Assembly (NCBI RefSeq): GCF_964340395.1
Contig: NC_135568.1
Location: forward strand, 6,646,579 to 6,675,578
Direction of reading: 5' to 3'
Source of the DNA: Glandiceps talaboti
Lineage: Eukaryota > Hemichordata > Enteropneusta > Spengelidae
Length of the DNA stretch: 29,000 nucleotides
The notes beneath the pieces were generated by a model. That model searched no databases. It saw nothing but the letters and a program-made list of their open reading frames with translations, and was not told where the DNA came from. Shown here in pieces: positions 9,216-20,099 of this stretch. The translations under genes were made by a program, and so were the position numbers. Position 1 is the first letter of the stretch, and the number at the start of each line of letters is the position of its first letter.

Positions 9216-9930
9216 CTACTATATTCCTATATTTGCAATGACCAAAGCTATGATTTGTGGGTTTTATTGATTGTTATTTATTTAATGTAGACAATTCTAT
9301 AAATGTGTTTTACTCTGTGGTATACTTTAACCAAATATCTGTATTAGTAATCTTGGCTATTAATACTAGTGTTAATGACTACCATAATGGAAAATTCAGA
9401 ACATTTTATAATGCTATGCCAGCTTTCGCAACATCCCGAGCACCAGTGTAAGTTTCTTGCATTTTTTCATGAATTCTATTCATTGAATATGACAGAAAAT
9501 TACAACAGATTGGAAGAACAGTTCTATATTGTCTTTTTCAGTTGATGTCAGTTTCCGCAACCACTATTTCTTGCAAGACTTCACAATTTTCGCCATTTTC
9601 TTATTATCATTTTTTTTTAATATGTAGGAAAAAAAACTTTTTTTATTTGCCAAAAGTGAAAGTGAATGAAATCAGTGTGTTTTATCTCATTTCACATCAA
9701 AAATTTTTATCAAAAGGCGAGAATTTATAAGATATCCTTGCTCTTTCACTTCCCATATTTTTATATCAATGAGAAAAAAAACAGGTTTTTGTCAATATAA
9801 CTAATGGCGACATGTAAGAAAAACAATTCACAGCTGTCTGAAAGTGAATGAAATAAAGCATTCTATCTGATTTCGTTTCAAAGTTTTTATTAAACGACGT
9901 GAATTCATAAGGTTATATTCTTTTCCTTTT
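9216..9930. repeat. Non-coding, containing a diverged ~182-bp tandem duplication
   Basis: AAAGTGAATGAAAT at about 9659 and again at about 9841 is followed in both places by TATCT(C/G)ATTTC, TTTTTAT and GAATT(T/C)ATAAG at matching spacing. No exon is supported; poly-T and poly-A runs are frequent. Confidence 0.6.
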
Positions 9931-11424
9931 AATAAGCACTGGATTGTCTTCATTCTTTGCCTTTAATCTCCTCTGCTTCATGTATTGTAATACTGGCGAC
10001 ATTAACTCCAAATTAATGCTTATTACAGCCAGTTTAAAGCTAAAAACATGTTCTCATTTCATACGTAAGTACTCTGACTGGCTGGCTGTCAGATTTGGAG
10101 GGGATTTATTTCAGAGTATCTATTTCATATACAGGTTGTTCCGATCTATTAGTATACAGGAAATGGGTATTTGTTGGCGACTTTACATTTGATGAGTACT
10201 AGCTTACACATAGATGAAAAGAGTTATTTGTAAAAAAAAAAACGATCACGAATCTAGTACTCTAGTTGTTTGTTCGCAAATCGTACAATGTGAGAACGGT
10301 TTAAAAATAGCGAGGTTCTGTACAATAGTTGAAATCCTATCATCGGTTCTTTTCAGTAGTATTTGAAATTTTTCACTTTGGAAAAAAAAAAAGATAAGAG
10401 TGAAATAGCATTAGTCCATCACACTTGATAACAAAGGTTTTCTAGGAATAGAGTTTCTGAAAAGTCGTATTTTTCAAATACGTACTCTCCAGTCTAGATG
10501 AATGCTTTTAAAGAACCAAGAGAAAATGTGAAGGCTTTTTTTTACAGAAGTATTTTCAGCTAAATACTCTTATGGAGTACATGAGTGAAAAAAAACTGAC
10601 AGCGGGGGTTTTTGTGCATTCGTACTTCGTTTCCTTATCGGGATCGTTATCGATGTAAACAGGGATTTCGGCGTTCAATCTGCTGATGTTTCAATTAGAG
10701 ATAAGGCAAAAACGTCAGACGGCATCACACACAGCTATCAATTAACGGTACTGAACTGAAGTCGGACTGAGCTGATAACACACAGTGTAATCCCATTGTG
10801 GCTATGCTGGGTGATTGACAAAGCAGTTTAAATGAGTTTAAAAAGTTATGCTCTTGGGGTAGCCGAAGATGTGGCTGATAATTGTACAGTGAAAGGATGA
10901 GTCATTCACATTCATTGTACCTGTCACGTTGACAAAGCTCAACGTGATGTAATTGTCCTTGACAATGTAACTTTAGCATCATTGTCCCGACAGTCAGCAT
11001 CTATGCGTGCACCTACATGACAAAAGACATGTACGTGTGACACACTTACCGATCTCCTCAATGATCGGTTGACCCATACTACAGTGCGTAACCTCACGAA
11101 AAAAAAAAGTGAGAGACAATTTGTTAATTGCATGATAGTAATCGCGTGGATACGCTAGAGAGAAAAAAGTGGTTTGTTGTATTAACCAGACAGTCTGTCA
11201 TCTGGAGAGACAACAATCAGAGCTGTCACGGTATAATTTACCAACTAATGGATTTTAACTGAGAACAGTGCCAGGATGTGTCAGTGTTGACCTTTGACCT
11301 CCAATCAATTTCAAGCTGAGAGGTTAGATCCTGGCATACTTAAAATACACTATGAATCAAGTGCCAATCATTTGATAGTAGTTCAACTTTGACACATATA
11401 GTATATATTTCATAAAATTTCACT
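9931..11424. other. Mostly unique sequence; possible regulatory region
   Basis: The part from about 10610 to 11340 is less AT-rich and free of tandem repeats. It holds TGATTGACA at 10812-10820 (Pbx/Meis-like), GTAAACA near 10657 (Fox-like) and several GATA cores. These are short matches and prove nothing alone. A candidate small exon at 11050-11092 is listed separately. Confidence 0.35.
11050..11092 (-). other. Candidate micro-exon or first coding exon
   Basis: On the minus strand a strong pyrimidine tract (CTCTCACTTTTTTTTTTCG) leads to AG, then 43 nt, then the consensus donor GATCG|GTAAGTG. One frame contains ATG and reads MGQPIIEEI, leaving one base (G). The BACK exon at 4535-4668 needs exactly one leading base, so the phases fit. 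The segment does not look like BTB, so if real it could be an alternative start. I rate this weak: splice-like pairs this short arise by chance. Confidence 0.2.
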
Positions 11425-11780
11425 ATAAACAGTGTCACTATCAAAAACTTGTGAAAGAAAATCGATACGAATATTTCACTACAATGTTGATACAGAAATT
11501 TGTCATTACCGTGTATTGCCAAAAAAAACCACAAAAAACAACAAATATATATTTCTCAAATTTTTAAAAGCAATGTCACTGCCAAAAACTTGCGAAAGAA
11601 AATTGAGACGAAATATTTTCTACCATGTCAATGCACAAATGTATCATTAACTTTAAGTGCTACAAACCTATCAGTATATGTTTCTCAAATATTTCACTGC
11701 AGTGTCACTACCAAAAGTTGTCGAAGAAAATTGAGAAAAGATATTTTTCTACAATGTTGATACTGTAACTGAAATTTATC
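11425..11780. repeat. ~135-bp tandem repeat, three copies
   Basis: Units start near 11433, 11574 and 11703 with TGTCACT(A/G)(T/C)CAAAA and continue with GAAAGAAAATNGA and CTACNATGTTGA-like segments, giving periods of 141 and 129 bp. The short plus frames in it share the repeated phrase. Confidence 0.85.
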
Positions 11781-11944
11781 ATTTAGATTACTACTGACAT
11801 GCACTGTTCATCCCTTCCCCGGCAGGAGATTTAGCTTTCGATAGAATTTGTCCATTTGACTATGTTAGAAAGAGATCATAGAGAAAGACTACAAGTATAG
11901 CAACAGACTAGAATTTTTTGATTGGTCAGGGCCATTCTGTCTTT

Positions 11945-12290
11945 CATACTGTTTACAAACAGATACCAAGTCAATGTACATCAGTACCATCAGTTGATTC
12001 ATACTGTTTACATACAGACATCAAGTCAGTGTACACAGTACCATCAATGACTAGTAGACAGGTAATTCAGTTGATTCATACTGTTTACATACAGACATCA
12101 AGTAAGTGTACACAGTACCATCAATGACTAGTAGACAGGTAATTCAGTTGATTCAAACTGTTTACATACAGACATCAAGTCAGTGTACACCATGCCATTA
12201 ATGACAAGCTGACAGGTAATTCAGTTGATTCATACTGTTTAGACATGGACATCAATCCAGTGTACACATTACCTCTAGTTGACAAGTAGT
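11945..12290. repeat. 77-bp minisatellite, five copies
   Basis: ACTGTTTA-type starts lie at 11948, 12003, 12080, 12157 and 12233. The central units are 77, 77 and 76 bp, and the first is a 55-bp partial unit. Shared text includes ACAGACATCAAGT, GTGTACAC and GACAGGTAATTCAGTTGATT. Confidence 0.95.
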
Positions 12291-12758
12291 TCAGATAATC
12301 AAAAAAGACTGTCCTATTTCCAGTAAAACTTTGGGGTAGTTGTCAAAATTACTGAAAAGTTGAAAAACATTATATTTACAACTTACTCTAGATAATGTCA
12401 CCATTAGAACAAAATCTGTCATCTTCATTTTTACACTACCTTGAGAAAAGTTTCAACATTCAAAACTTTTTTACTAAAAATGAGATATGTTTTCTAAATA
12501 GCTCATATTTTCACTTGTGAGGCAAGATAAATGGAAAGTAAGAATCAAAGTATATTTTCCTAGAAATAAAATATCAAACAGAAGAGAGACATGGAATGGA
12601 AGAGTCAAAATATCGTTTCACTGGGATTCAATTCAAAAAGAAACGTGACTCACAAAAAAGAATGGTGAAACAAATTTTTCAACACACAATGAGATTTCTG
12701 TTAAAATAGAATAGACACGCTTGCGGTGAAAACAAAGCATTCCGTAGTTCTTTTCAAG
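12291..12758. other. Non-coding, nothing recognised
   Basis: AT-rich; no exon, no clear repeat. Confidence 0.5.
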
Positions 12759-12885
12759 TAACCAATGACTGAATAAGTTATAGCAATGTGTTAGTTATGA
12801 CTAACTATGAACACACTACGACCAACTATAAATACAGTGTAACATCAGAATATTGACACAAAGCAATAATTAAATAAGGCAAAAT
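12759..12885. repeat. H4 interspersed repeat, copy 1
   Basis: About 125 bp with AATGACTGAAT, TATGACTAACTATGAA and CAGAATATTGACACAAA in the same order and orientation as at 13316-13424. The two copies lie about 555 bp apart and are diverged in the middle. Confidence 0.75.
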
Positions 12886-13315
12886 AAAAAAAAAATAGTG
12901 TTTTTGATACCATGACTTCAGAAAATAGGGTAGGTAGGTCGGAATTTTATTTTACTTTAAGTTTTCAAAATTACTTCGACCACAAGATAAGATACTCGTC
13001 GGTCACAATACTTCTGTGATGAGAGAAAAATGAGATGAGGTGTGATGAGGTGTAAAAGAAGTAACTGAAGACAATGAGTTATTAGACGAACATGTTATGC
13101 AGACTGTACTGTTATAGTCTAAAAAGACCTGGTTTCTCTCTGGAATATGATTTTTTTTTTTAAGTTACCACAGATGAGGCAAAGGCATGAAGGTGTACAC
13201 GAAAATAGAAATAAATTGTTACAATTTTACCTTTAGTATGCAAAAAATGTTAAGGGTCAGGAGCTTAAACTAGGGTCAGTCAGGTTATCAGAAACACACA
13301 TTTTTTATTATTTGG
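12886..13315. other. Non-coding, nothing recognised
   Basis: Spacer between the two H4 copies. It has poly-A and poly-T runs and a short GGTAGGTAGG near 12930; no exon. Confidence 0.5.
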
Positions 13316-13424
13316 CCTAACTAATGACTGAATTAGGTATAGCGATGTGTTGGCTATGACTAACTATGAATATACCGTACATTCAGAATATTGACACAAA
13401 ACAACAATTAAATAAACGCCATAC
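13316..13424. repeat. H4 interspersed repeat, copy 2
   Basis: Second copy of the 12759-12885 repeat; it lacks about 15 bp in the middle relative to copy 1. Confidence 0.75.
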
Positions 13425-13689
13425 AATACCCCAGACATTAAATTAAACACACAAGTTGACAAAATAGAGAAGTGAATAGTGGACCAATCTGATTGAGAAT
13501 ATAAATCTCGATAAGTTGGAGTTAATAAGCAATTATAACTCTGTATGTTACTCAGAATTATTGTATTTGCCATTAATCATATTTTTTCTGATTTGCTTTC
13601 TTTGAGATGTCACCCAACACAATATGACTAAAATGTACTAATTTATTCATAGACATGAGTGACAGGCTGTCAGATTAATGTATGCTAAT

Positions 13690-13880
13690 TTATGCAAATT
13701 GCGTGTCTGTCCTGTATGTCTGGTAAACCATGGGGGTAGTCGCCCTACCTCCATGCATGGGTAGACCATGTGCGCAGGAGAGGAGCATTCTGAGGTTAAG
13801 TGTGAACAGCGCCACCTAGTGGCAGTTTTCCCATCTGATCTGAGATGAATGCCACCAGATGTGTATGTTTCATTGACAAG
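13690..13880. promoter_or_regulatory. GC-richer island with CTCF-like site and hairpin
   Basis: The local composition is clearly higher in G and C than the flanks. CCATGGGGGTAG (about 13729) can pair with CTACCTCCATG (about 13745), and CCATGCATGG next to it is a palindrome. CAGCGCCACCTAGTGGCAG at 13808-13826 read in reverse closely matches the CTCF core. Function is inferred only from motif similarity. Confidence 0.35.
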
Positions 13881-14439
13881 TGAGGATTTGGTGACAATTC
13901 AAATAATATACACTGTAAAGACTAGAAATCAGACTTTAAGTCGTGTTCCTAGATCTTAAACTTTGATAGTGCTGACAGAAATCTACAAATGATTGCAAAA
14001 TTCCCTCAAGACGGCATTTTTGTACAAATCAACCTAAGAATATATACATTTACAGAGCCCTGAGATTTTATGCCTGATTTTTTTTCAAGGCACTCTTACT
14101 CATCGAAATATGATGAGTAATAAATGTGGGTCATTTTTTTTTTAATCCGATCACAAACAAAGATATTAACATGTATTACTCAACATCCACCCAAAACGCT
14201 GGCACTGTTGGAAACATTCATTTTAACTTTCCAAAACTTGTCAATGAAGATTCTCAACAACAAATTATATCACAAATTACTACACATTTCCTTTGTATCT
14301 TTTTTGTGATTTTGATTCAGGAGTGGTTGTTCTGTTTTAAATCCCATATGCTTGACTATAGAATTAAGGTTTTAGGCCATACAAAATAGGAAAAAATGTC
14401 ATTTTTTAGTTATTTTTCAAATAACTTTGGCATCCTTAG
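13881..14439. other. Non-coding, nothing recognised
   Basis: AT-rich with poly-T runs; two overlapping plus frames of 61 and 87 codons near 14124 have no family resemblance and start in a T run. Confidence 0.5.
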
Positions 14440-14786
14440 AGTGGCCATATGGATGAGGATTGGGTATTTATTTTGGATTTTTTAATTTATAAAACAATTT
14501 TATCATGGTTTCCTACTTTAAAAATCAACATGAAACAACATATGCCAAGTCCTTGGCTGTAACTCAATAAATTGCAAAAGATTAATAAATGTATACAGTG
14601 TTTGTTATTGTATGTACAATAACAAACTTTTGACACATTTTTTAGCTTTTTGCAATTTATGGAGTAACAAACACAGACTTTGTCAATGTTCTTTCACTTT
14701 AATTTGTCAAGTAGGAAACCATGATAAAATTGTTTCATAAATTAAAAATCCAAAATAAATACCCAATCCTCATCCATATGGCCACT
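14440..14786. mobile_element. H2 palindromic MITE, copy B
   Basis: This 347-bp copy starts AGTGGCCATATGGATGAGG and ends CCTCATCCATATGGCCACT, so its terminal repeats are nearly perfect. Arms of about 165 bp fold on a centre near 14612 (TATTGTATGTACAATA). It shares its whole length with 4724-5075 and looks the better preserved of the two at the ends. The right flank is TTAA and the left TTAG. Confidence 0.9.
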
Positions 14787-15270
14787 TTAAAAAAGTTCTT
14801 TGCAAATACCTATAATTGTACATAACAGCTACGATTAGCATTCACTATCACACATCCAAAATCTAACAGAAAAGTCACTCAATCATCCAAGTCTTTGGAA
14901 CTCAAAACTCTATGACTCATGCATCCACTTAGATTTAACCTTAACACCCCTATAATTTACAACAATTTGGTTTGCTCCCATTCATTTGTATGATGGGTCA
15001 ATCTACTTGAATGACAAGTAGGGTAACAAAACTAAGTTGATATTCTACCTTTTGTTGTGTTTTCACGTCTATGCCTATTTACCATATATCAGATATACGT
15101 GCTCCCTGCGTTTTCCCCAAAGGACTTAATCTACAAAAAGCACACTGCCAAGTAACATGTTGTGGCTGCTTGATGTGAATCACTAAAACTCAATTTCAAG
15201 TTTCCATTTTAAAAATGATGATATTCCATATTTATCAATAATTCATGCTAATTGTGATCTACATTTCCTA
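14787..15270. other. Non-coding, nothing recognised
   Basis: No exon or repeat that I can support. Confidence 0.5.
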
Positions 15271-15500
15271 AAGGCCAATGTTTCAATCCCAGGTTCTCAC
15301 ATTAGTGTTATCTCATCAGTGGAGCTTAAAGACCAATGTTTCAATCCCAGGTTCTATCATTAGTGTTATCTCATCAGTGGAGCTTAAAGGCCAATGTTTC
15401 AATCCCAGGTTCTAACATTAGTGTTATCTCATCAGTGGAGCTTAAAGACCAATGTTTCAATCCCAGGTTCTAACATTAGTGTTATCTTATCAGTAGTGCC
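15271..15500. repeat. 58-bp minisatellite, four copies
   Basis: CCAATGTTTCAATCCCAGGT lies at 15275, 15333, 15391 and 15449, an exact 58-bp period. Units are nearly identical, apart from alternating GGCC/GACC at the start. Confidence 0.98.
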
Positions 15501-15994
15501 ATAAGGACTACATAGGTTTATTCTGTTGTTCTGGGCCAACTTTTGATATAGCTCTGCTAGACAGCAGTTCTTCACATCTAAATTTTTACCCTAATCCAAA
15601 CTGAGTTTTTAACACTAATACTGATCCTATTCATTTACATTCATGGATGGTGAGATAACTGTACTAGTATCTGTCATCAGATCATCAGTCGGTCTAAAGA
15701 AGTGTCCAGGATAGGACGTGAAACTGTTGCCATTCAAAACAACAGCAAGTCCAGTAGAATAGACTATAATTATTATTTAGTACTTCATTATCAACTTCAT
15801 ACCTGAATGATTGTGAACATTCACAGTCATGTACTACTTGAACTCTGTTCTGTCTTCATACATTTAATTAACAGTACCAATTTCACATAGGTATCCAACC
15901 TCAGACACCTAGCATTCCTACCCCTGTTGGTGCATTTACAACTAGAATGTTAGCAAATATTACAGAGTCATATTATGACAGGCAGAACAATTTA
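15501..15994. other. Non-coding, with a hammerhead-like remnant
   Basis: No exon seen. At 15694-15724 the order CTAAAGA, a GTCC...GGAC hairpin, then GAAAC resembles a degraded hammerhead ribozyme core (consensus CTGATGA, stem II, GAAA). Such motifs occur in retroelements such as Penelope-like elements. This is only a resemblance. Confidence 0.25.
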
Positions 15995-16270
15995 TGATGG
16001 TTTCAGGGGGATTACTGGAGACATCTCATTGGTATTCTATGTCAGGACGGGTTCCAGGAGGCTTTCTGGAAACATTTCATTGGAGTCATAAGTCAGACGG
16101 GTTCCAGGATGATTTCTTGAGACATCCCAACAGTGTGTTAAGTTAGGACTTATTCCAGGACAGTTTCTGGAGACATCTTGTTAGTGTCCTGAGTAAGGAC
16201 AGTTTTATGGAAGGTTCCAAGGAGAGCCCCAGATTTCAGGAGACCTATAGTAGATGACCTAAGTATGGAA
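15995..16270. repeat. Degenerate ~59-bp tandem repeat
   Basis: About five diverged units share GGTTCCAGGA, a TTTCTGGAGACAT-like segment and a GTCAGGAC or AGTAAGGAC segment; the period is about 58-60 bp. Confidence 0.75.
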
Positions 16271-16800
16271 ATATTCAGGGTGGTTTCAGGAAACACTCAG
16301 GACAGTTTATACAGGATACATCATAAGACATGATCCGTCCTGAATTCATGTAAGTTAAGGACCAAAGAGGCTCTCTCTTACAAATGTACAGTAGACAGTC
16401 TATATGTATTTTTAATCTGTAACACAAGACAAACGCTTTTATATTTAGTTCCACAGTTCTATCACACCTATATATCCTTTCCGCTGTCAAGTTTATCTTT
16501 ATTCTTATGAAATGGTGGAATGTAATACAAGTCTCTGTACTTCTAACATGCTGTACCAAGTAATATTAATCCAATTCAGTTGTTTAATTTCCATGTTTGT
16601 AACAAGTTTCACTTGGAAGTGTTTGTCTGTCACTGGTTGTAGTTCAGTAGTCCCATTATAGCGGACCAGATGGGAGGATGAATGACTGTGTCAAACTGAA
16701 GTGTTCATTATTTCATGTCAAACTGGAGTGTTCATTATTTTGGAGAACCAATTAATTACACTGTAATGTGGCTGACCTGTCCTTGCACTATATCATTAGT
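16271..16800. other. Non-coding, nothing recognised
   Basis: A minus frame of 94 codons (16275-16559) shows no domain and no splice or family support. A short direct repeat, TCAAACTGNAGTGTTCATTAT, occurs near 16692 and 16719 with one variable base. Confidence 0.45.
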
Positions 16801-16839
16801 TAAAGTTAGTTACAAAGAAATCCTTAATAATTTTGAGAT

Positions 16840-17200
16840 TTCAGTCTATATAGTGTATTTTTAATACTTTGATACATGTTACCTCGATATCACCATACCC
16901 TTACTCCATCAGTACTGAAAATGTATTGTCAAATTATTTTGTAACATTGAGTCTTCAGTCAATAGTATATTTTTTTATACCGGTGAATCTTTCTTTCAGA
17001 TATACAACATACCATATCCTTGCGCCATCACTTTAAGTTTTGTTATAATTTTTTTTTGTACTGCGGCTTCAGTCTATCGTATATACTTTACTTTGATGAG
17101 TTTTTTTTCCAGAAATATATATACACCATACCCTTTCTCCACCATCGCTTAAAGTCTGTCATAATTTTTAAAACTAATATTGAGGCTTTACTCAATAGTT
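16840..17200. repeat. Degenerate ~117-bp tandem repeat
   Basis: Three units carry CACCATACCC or ACATACCATATCC near 16891, 17006 and 17124, followed by CCATC, then GTNATAATTTTT and a TTCAGTC(A/T)AT segment. Confidence 0.65.
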
Positions 17201-17269
17201 CATGCTTTGCTTTGTTCATCGTTCTTCCATTTAAAATGACCTTCGACCTTTTAATTAACCAAATATGGG

Positions 17270-17885
17270 CATCCAAATAGTAGTTACGATATCATATGCC
17301 GTGACAAAACATTTATGAATGCAACTCGCCCGTTTTTTTTTTATACCTCGAGCGATTGCCTAAACATCTTGTATTCGGCCTTAACTAAACACATCAATCT
17401 AGTCATCAGTACGAGACAACTGCACTAAGAGGTCAACAGCAGTGCATACAAGATGACAAACAAATTGCAATTTTAGTTTGAAGCGTCTGACAGCCTCAAT
17501 TAGCCAGGCAGGCAGTAAGTTTTCTATCAAGATTACACCCCTATTACATAGAATATGGCACACACTCTGGCGGTGTCACATCATTCAATGACATTGCTCA
17601 CAATGGAAGGTTAATTTGCTTGGAAATTGGCAGGTGTGTTAGACATTCTACACTGACTTATCAAAAAAAAAAGCCTAAAAAACTCCATTACATTATATAC
17701 AATATTTCAAATTGCATTGCTGGTTTATTTCTATAGACACAATTACCAACGGAGCCGTCCGCAGGCTTCATCCGCCAGCGTCTTTCCCCTTGGCATCACA
17801 TTACATCTCTTTATGCCCCCACATCCTTTTACCCTTTTAAAGGTTCTATCATAAAATATGTATCCAAACCATTAATATTTCATTC
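17270..17885. other. Non-coding, nothing recognised
   Basis: A short GC-rich patch near 17750-17800 (CGGAGCCGTCCGCAGGCTTC) stands out, but neither strand gives a convincing exon. Confidence 0.4.
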
Positions 17886-17889
17886 CACT

Positions 17890-19110
17890 TTTATACAGCA
17901 TATTTCAGACTCTTATAGGTTCTGTCTGAACAGTATTTGAATTTCAATCTCTTGTGTTCAGATTTTTTTTTTAAAGTGACTATCGTATTTATCAGGAAAA
18001 GTCGTGTATATCATTGAAATCTGATCATGCTTTTATCCTTATATGTGTAAAGCGTCAATATTTTATTGAAAAAAAAAATATCACACTTTACAGCATATTG
18101 CAGACTTTTCAAAGCATTCTATGAATTGTGGTCAAATTTCAATCTCTAGTTTTCAGAATTTTTTTGTAGGTTAATACATTTCAGTGGAAGATACACATAT
18201 TTCACTGAAATAGAATACTTTTTTATCCCTTTTTTGTATAAAAACATAAATATTTCTTTCCACTTCACAGCATATTTCAGATTATTTAAAAGCACTACCT
18301 GAACTGTAGTTGAATTTTAATCTCTCACATAAAGAATTTTTTTTAGGTGAACACATTTCAGTGGAAGACACATATACTTCACTAAAATATGATTTCATTT
18401 TTATCATTTAATAAAAAAATAAATATTTTTTTCCATTTCACAGCATATTTCAGATTATTTAAATCACTACCTGAATTGTTGCTGAATTTTAATTTCTGTC
18501 ATTTAGAAAAAATTTTTTTAAGTGAATGCATTTTAATGGAAGACATGTATATTTCACTGAAATATAATATTTTTATCCTTTTTTTTGGAAACAAAATATT
18601 TCTTTCAACCTTACAGCACATTTCAGATTATGTGACGCACTGCCTAAACTGTAGCTGAATTTCAATCTCTGGCATTTAGAATTTTTTGTTAGATGAACAC
18701 ATTTTAGTGGAAGATACATATGTTTCACTGAAATATGATGACATTTTTTTTCATTTCATAAACACATAATTATTTCTTTCCACTTCACAGCATATTTCAG
18801 ATTATTTAAATCACTACCTGAATTGTAGCTGAATTTCAATCTGCAATTTATAATTTTTTTTCCAGGTGAATACATTTTTAATGTATATTTCACTGAAATA
18901 TGATAACATTTTTTATCCTTTTTTCGTATAAAAACATAAATATTTCTTTCCACTGACGTTACAGTATATTTCGGTCTATTTAGAACACGCTCTGATCTAT
19001 TACTAGCTGAATTTCAATCTGTGCCATTGAAATTTTTTAAGTGAATACTTTTCAGGAGAAGACATATAATCCTCTGAAATTTGATGATGTTTTTATTCTC
19101 TTTCTGTGAA
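17890..19110. repeat. 174-bp satellite-like array, seven units
   Basis: Units begin at CAGCATATTTCAG-like sites: 17896, 18091, 18268, 18441, 18614, 18788 and 18962. Spacings are 195, 177, 173, 173, 174 and 174 bp. Each unit carries GCTGAATTTCAATCTC, a T run, a TGAANACATTT-like segment and TTTCACTGAAAT. The outer units are the most diverged. A frame of 89 codons at 18389 is repeat translation. Confidence 0.96.
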
Positions 19111-20099
19111 GTCAAGGTTATCCGATATTCGACTTGTTATGTGATCATTTGACTGATTGTCAGTCTGTGTATACAAGATATCTCAATATTTTGTCTGCAA
19201 AACACACAAAAGTAGCAATCCACACAACTGCAGACATCACCTAAATCAAAACCTGTATAACCATCAAATAAAAATTCTAATTAGCATAGCTAATTAATTG
19301 GTGAGCAAACACTGCCTTACATCGAAATGCTTGAGGGGTCATTAACAGTACGTAATGAACATAAAGATCTTATATATTAAATCCATTACGAAAACATTAC
19401 TGGCGCAGACGCTCGTCTCCGTTTCTCGTACATACGACAATCCGCTATTCAATTTGTACTCTATTTTCATGGCTTGTTGGAGATTGAAATCTGAACATCA
19501 GAATGAGCTGCAGGCATAATGTGCTGCAGTTACGGAAGCTACTTTATCTAATGTGTCGAGGAAGATCTCTCGTTGCCTAACTAGATGCAGACAAAAAACT
19601 AACAGACAGTTGCCATGGTAATGCCATCAGTGATGCTACAGAGGTGACTCATCTTGAGTAGCATTGATGGTTGAGGTTCACGTCACTGTGCTGACGAGAT
19701 TAAACCGGCTTTGATTTGATAACATGTTATTTCAACTTATTTTGCATAACAAGGCGTATGCCTGATGGCGAAGTTTTTTCCACTCTACCCGTCATTATGA
19801 GTACAAATATGTAAAAGTACATTTGATTTCAAATTTAAACAAACTTAGGCGTACAAATTACATGATAGGCCTCCAGGAATGTAAGAACTAATACATAAAT
19901 GGAGAAATGGTAAAAAACCTGGGAAAAGTCTTCCTCTTGTAAATGTCATGCTGGCATATTACCTTTGTTTTTTATTCCTGTAACTGGGTTTTATTTCCTA
20001 TATGCTCTGAGAAAATACACTTTATATATGTTTTCATACATTTTTTTCATTTTTTTCTGTACAATGTGTACAGATAAATCACTTGAATAGCTAAAACTA
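19111..20099. other. Mostly unique sequence with an X-box-like site
   Basis: No exon that I can support. GTTGCCATGGTAAT at 19609-19622 is one base from an RFX X-box. The surrounding 19390-19720 is less AT-rich than average. A 37-codon open stretch near 19390 has no recognisable similarity. Confidence 0.35.
19609..19622. promoter_or_regulatory. RFX X-box-like motif, one mismatch
   Basis: GTTGCCATGGTAAT differs from the X-box consensus only in the last base. It lies in a less AT-rich, repeat-free patch. Confidence 0.25.

Noticed and set aside
8704-9290. Cysteine-rich frames of 64-116 codons that could suggest a secreted toxin or keratin-associated protein
   Set aside because: All derive from TGTC/TGCC repeats in three phases; cysteines come from the repeat, not from a protein family.
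13600-13900. About 80 codons open on the minus strand across the GC-richer island
   Set aside because: No domain, no convincing splice sites, and the open state is explained by higher GC; better viewed as structured or regulatory DNA.
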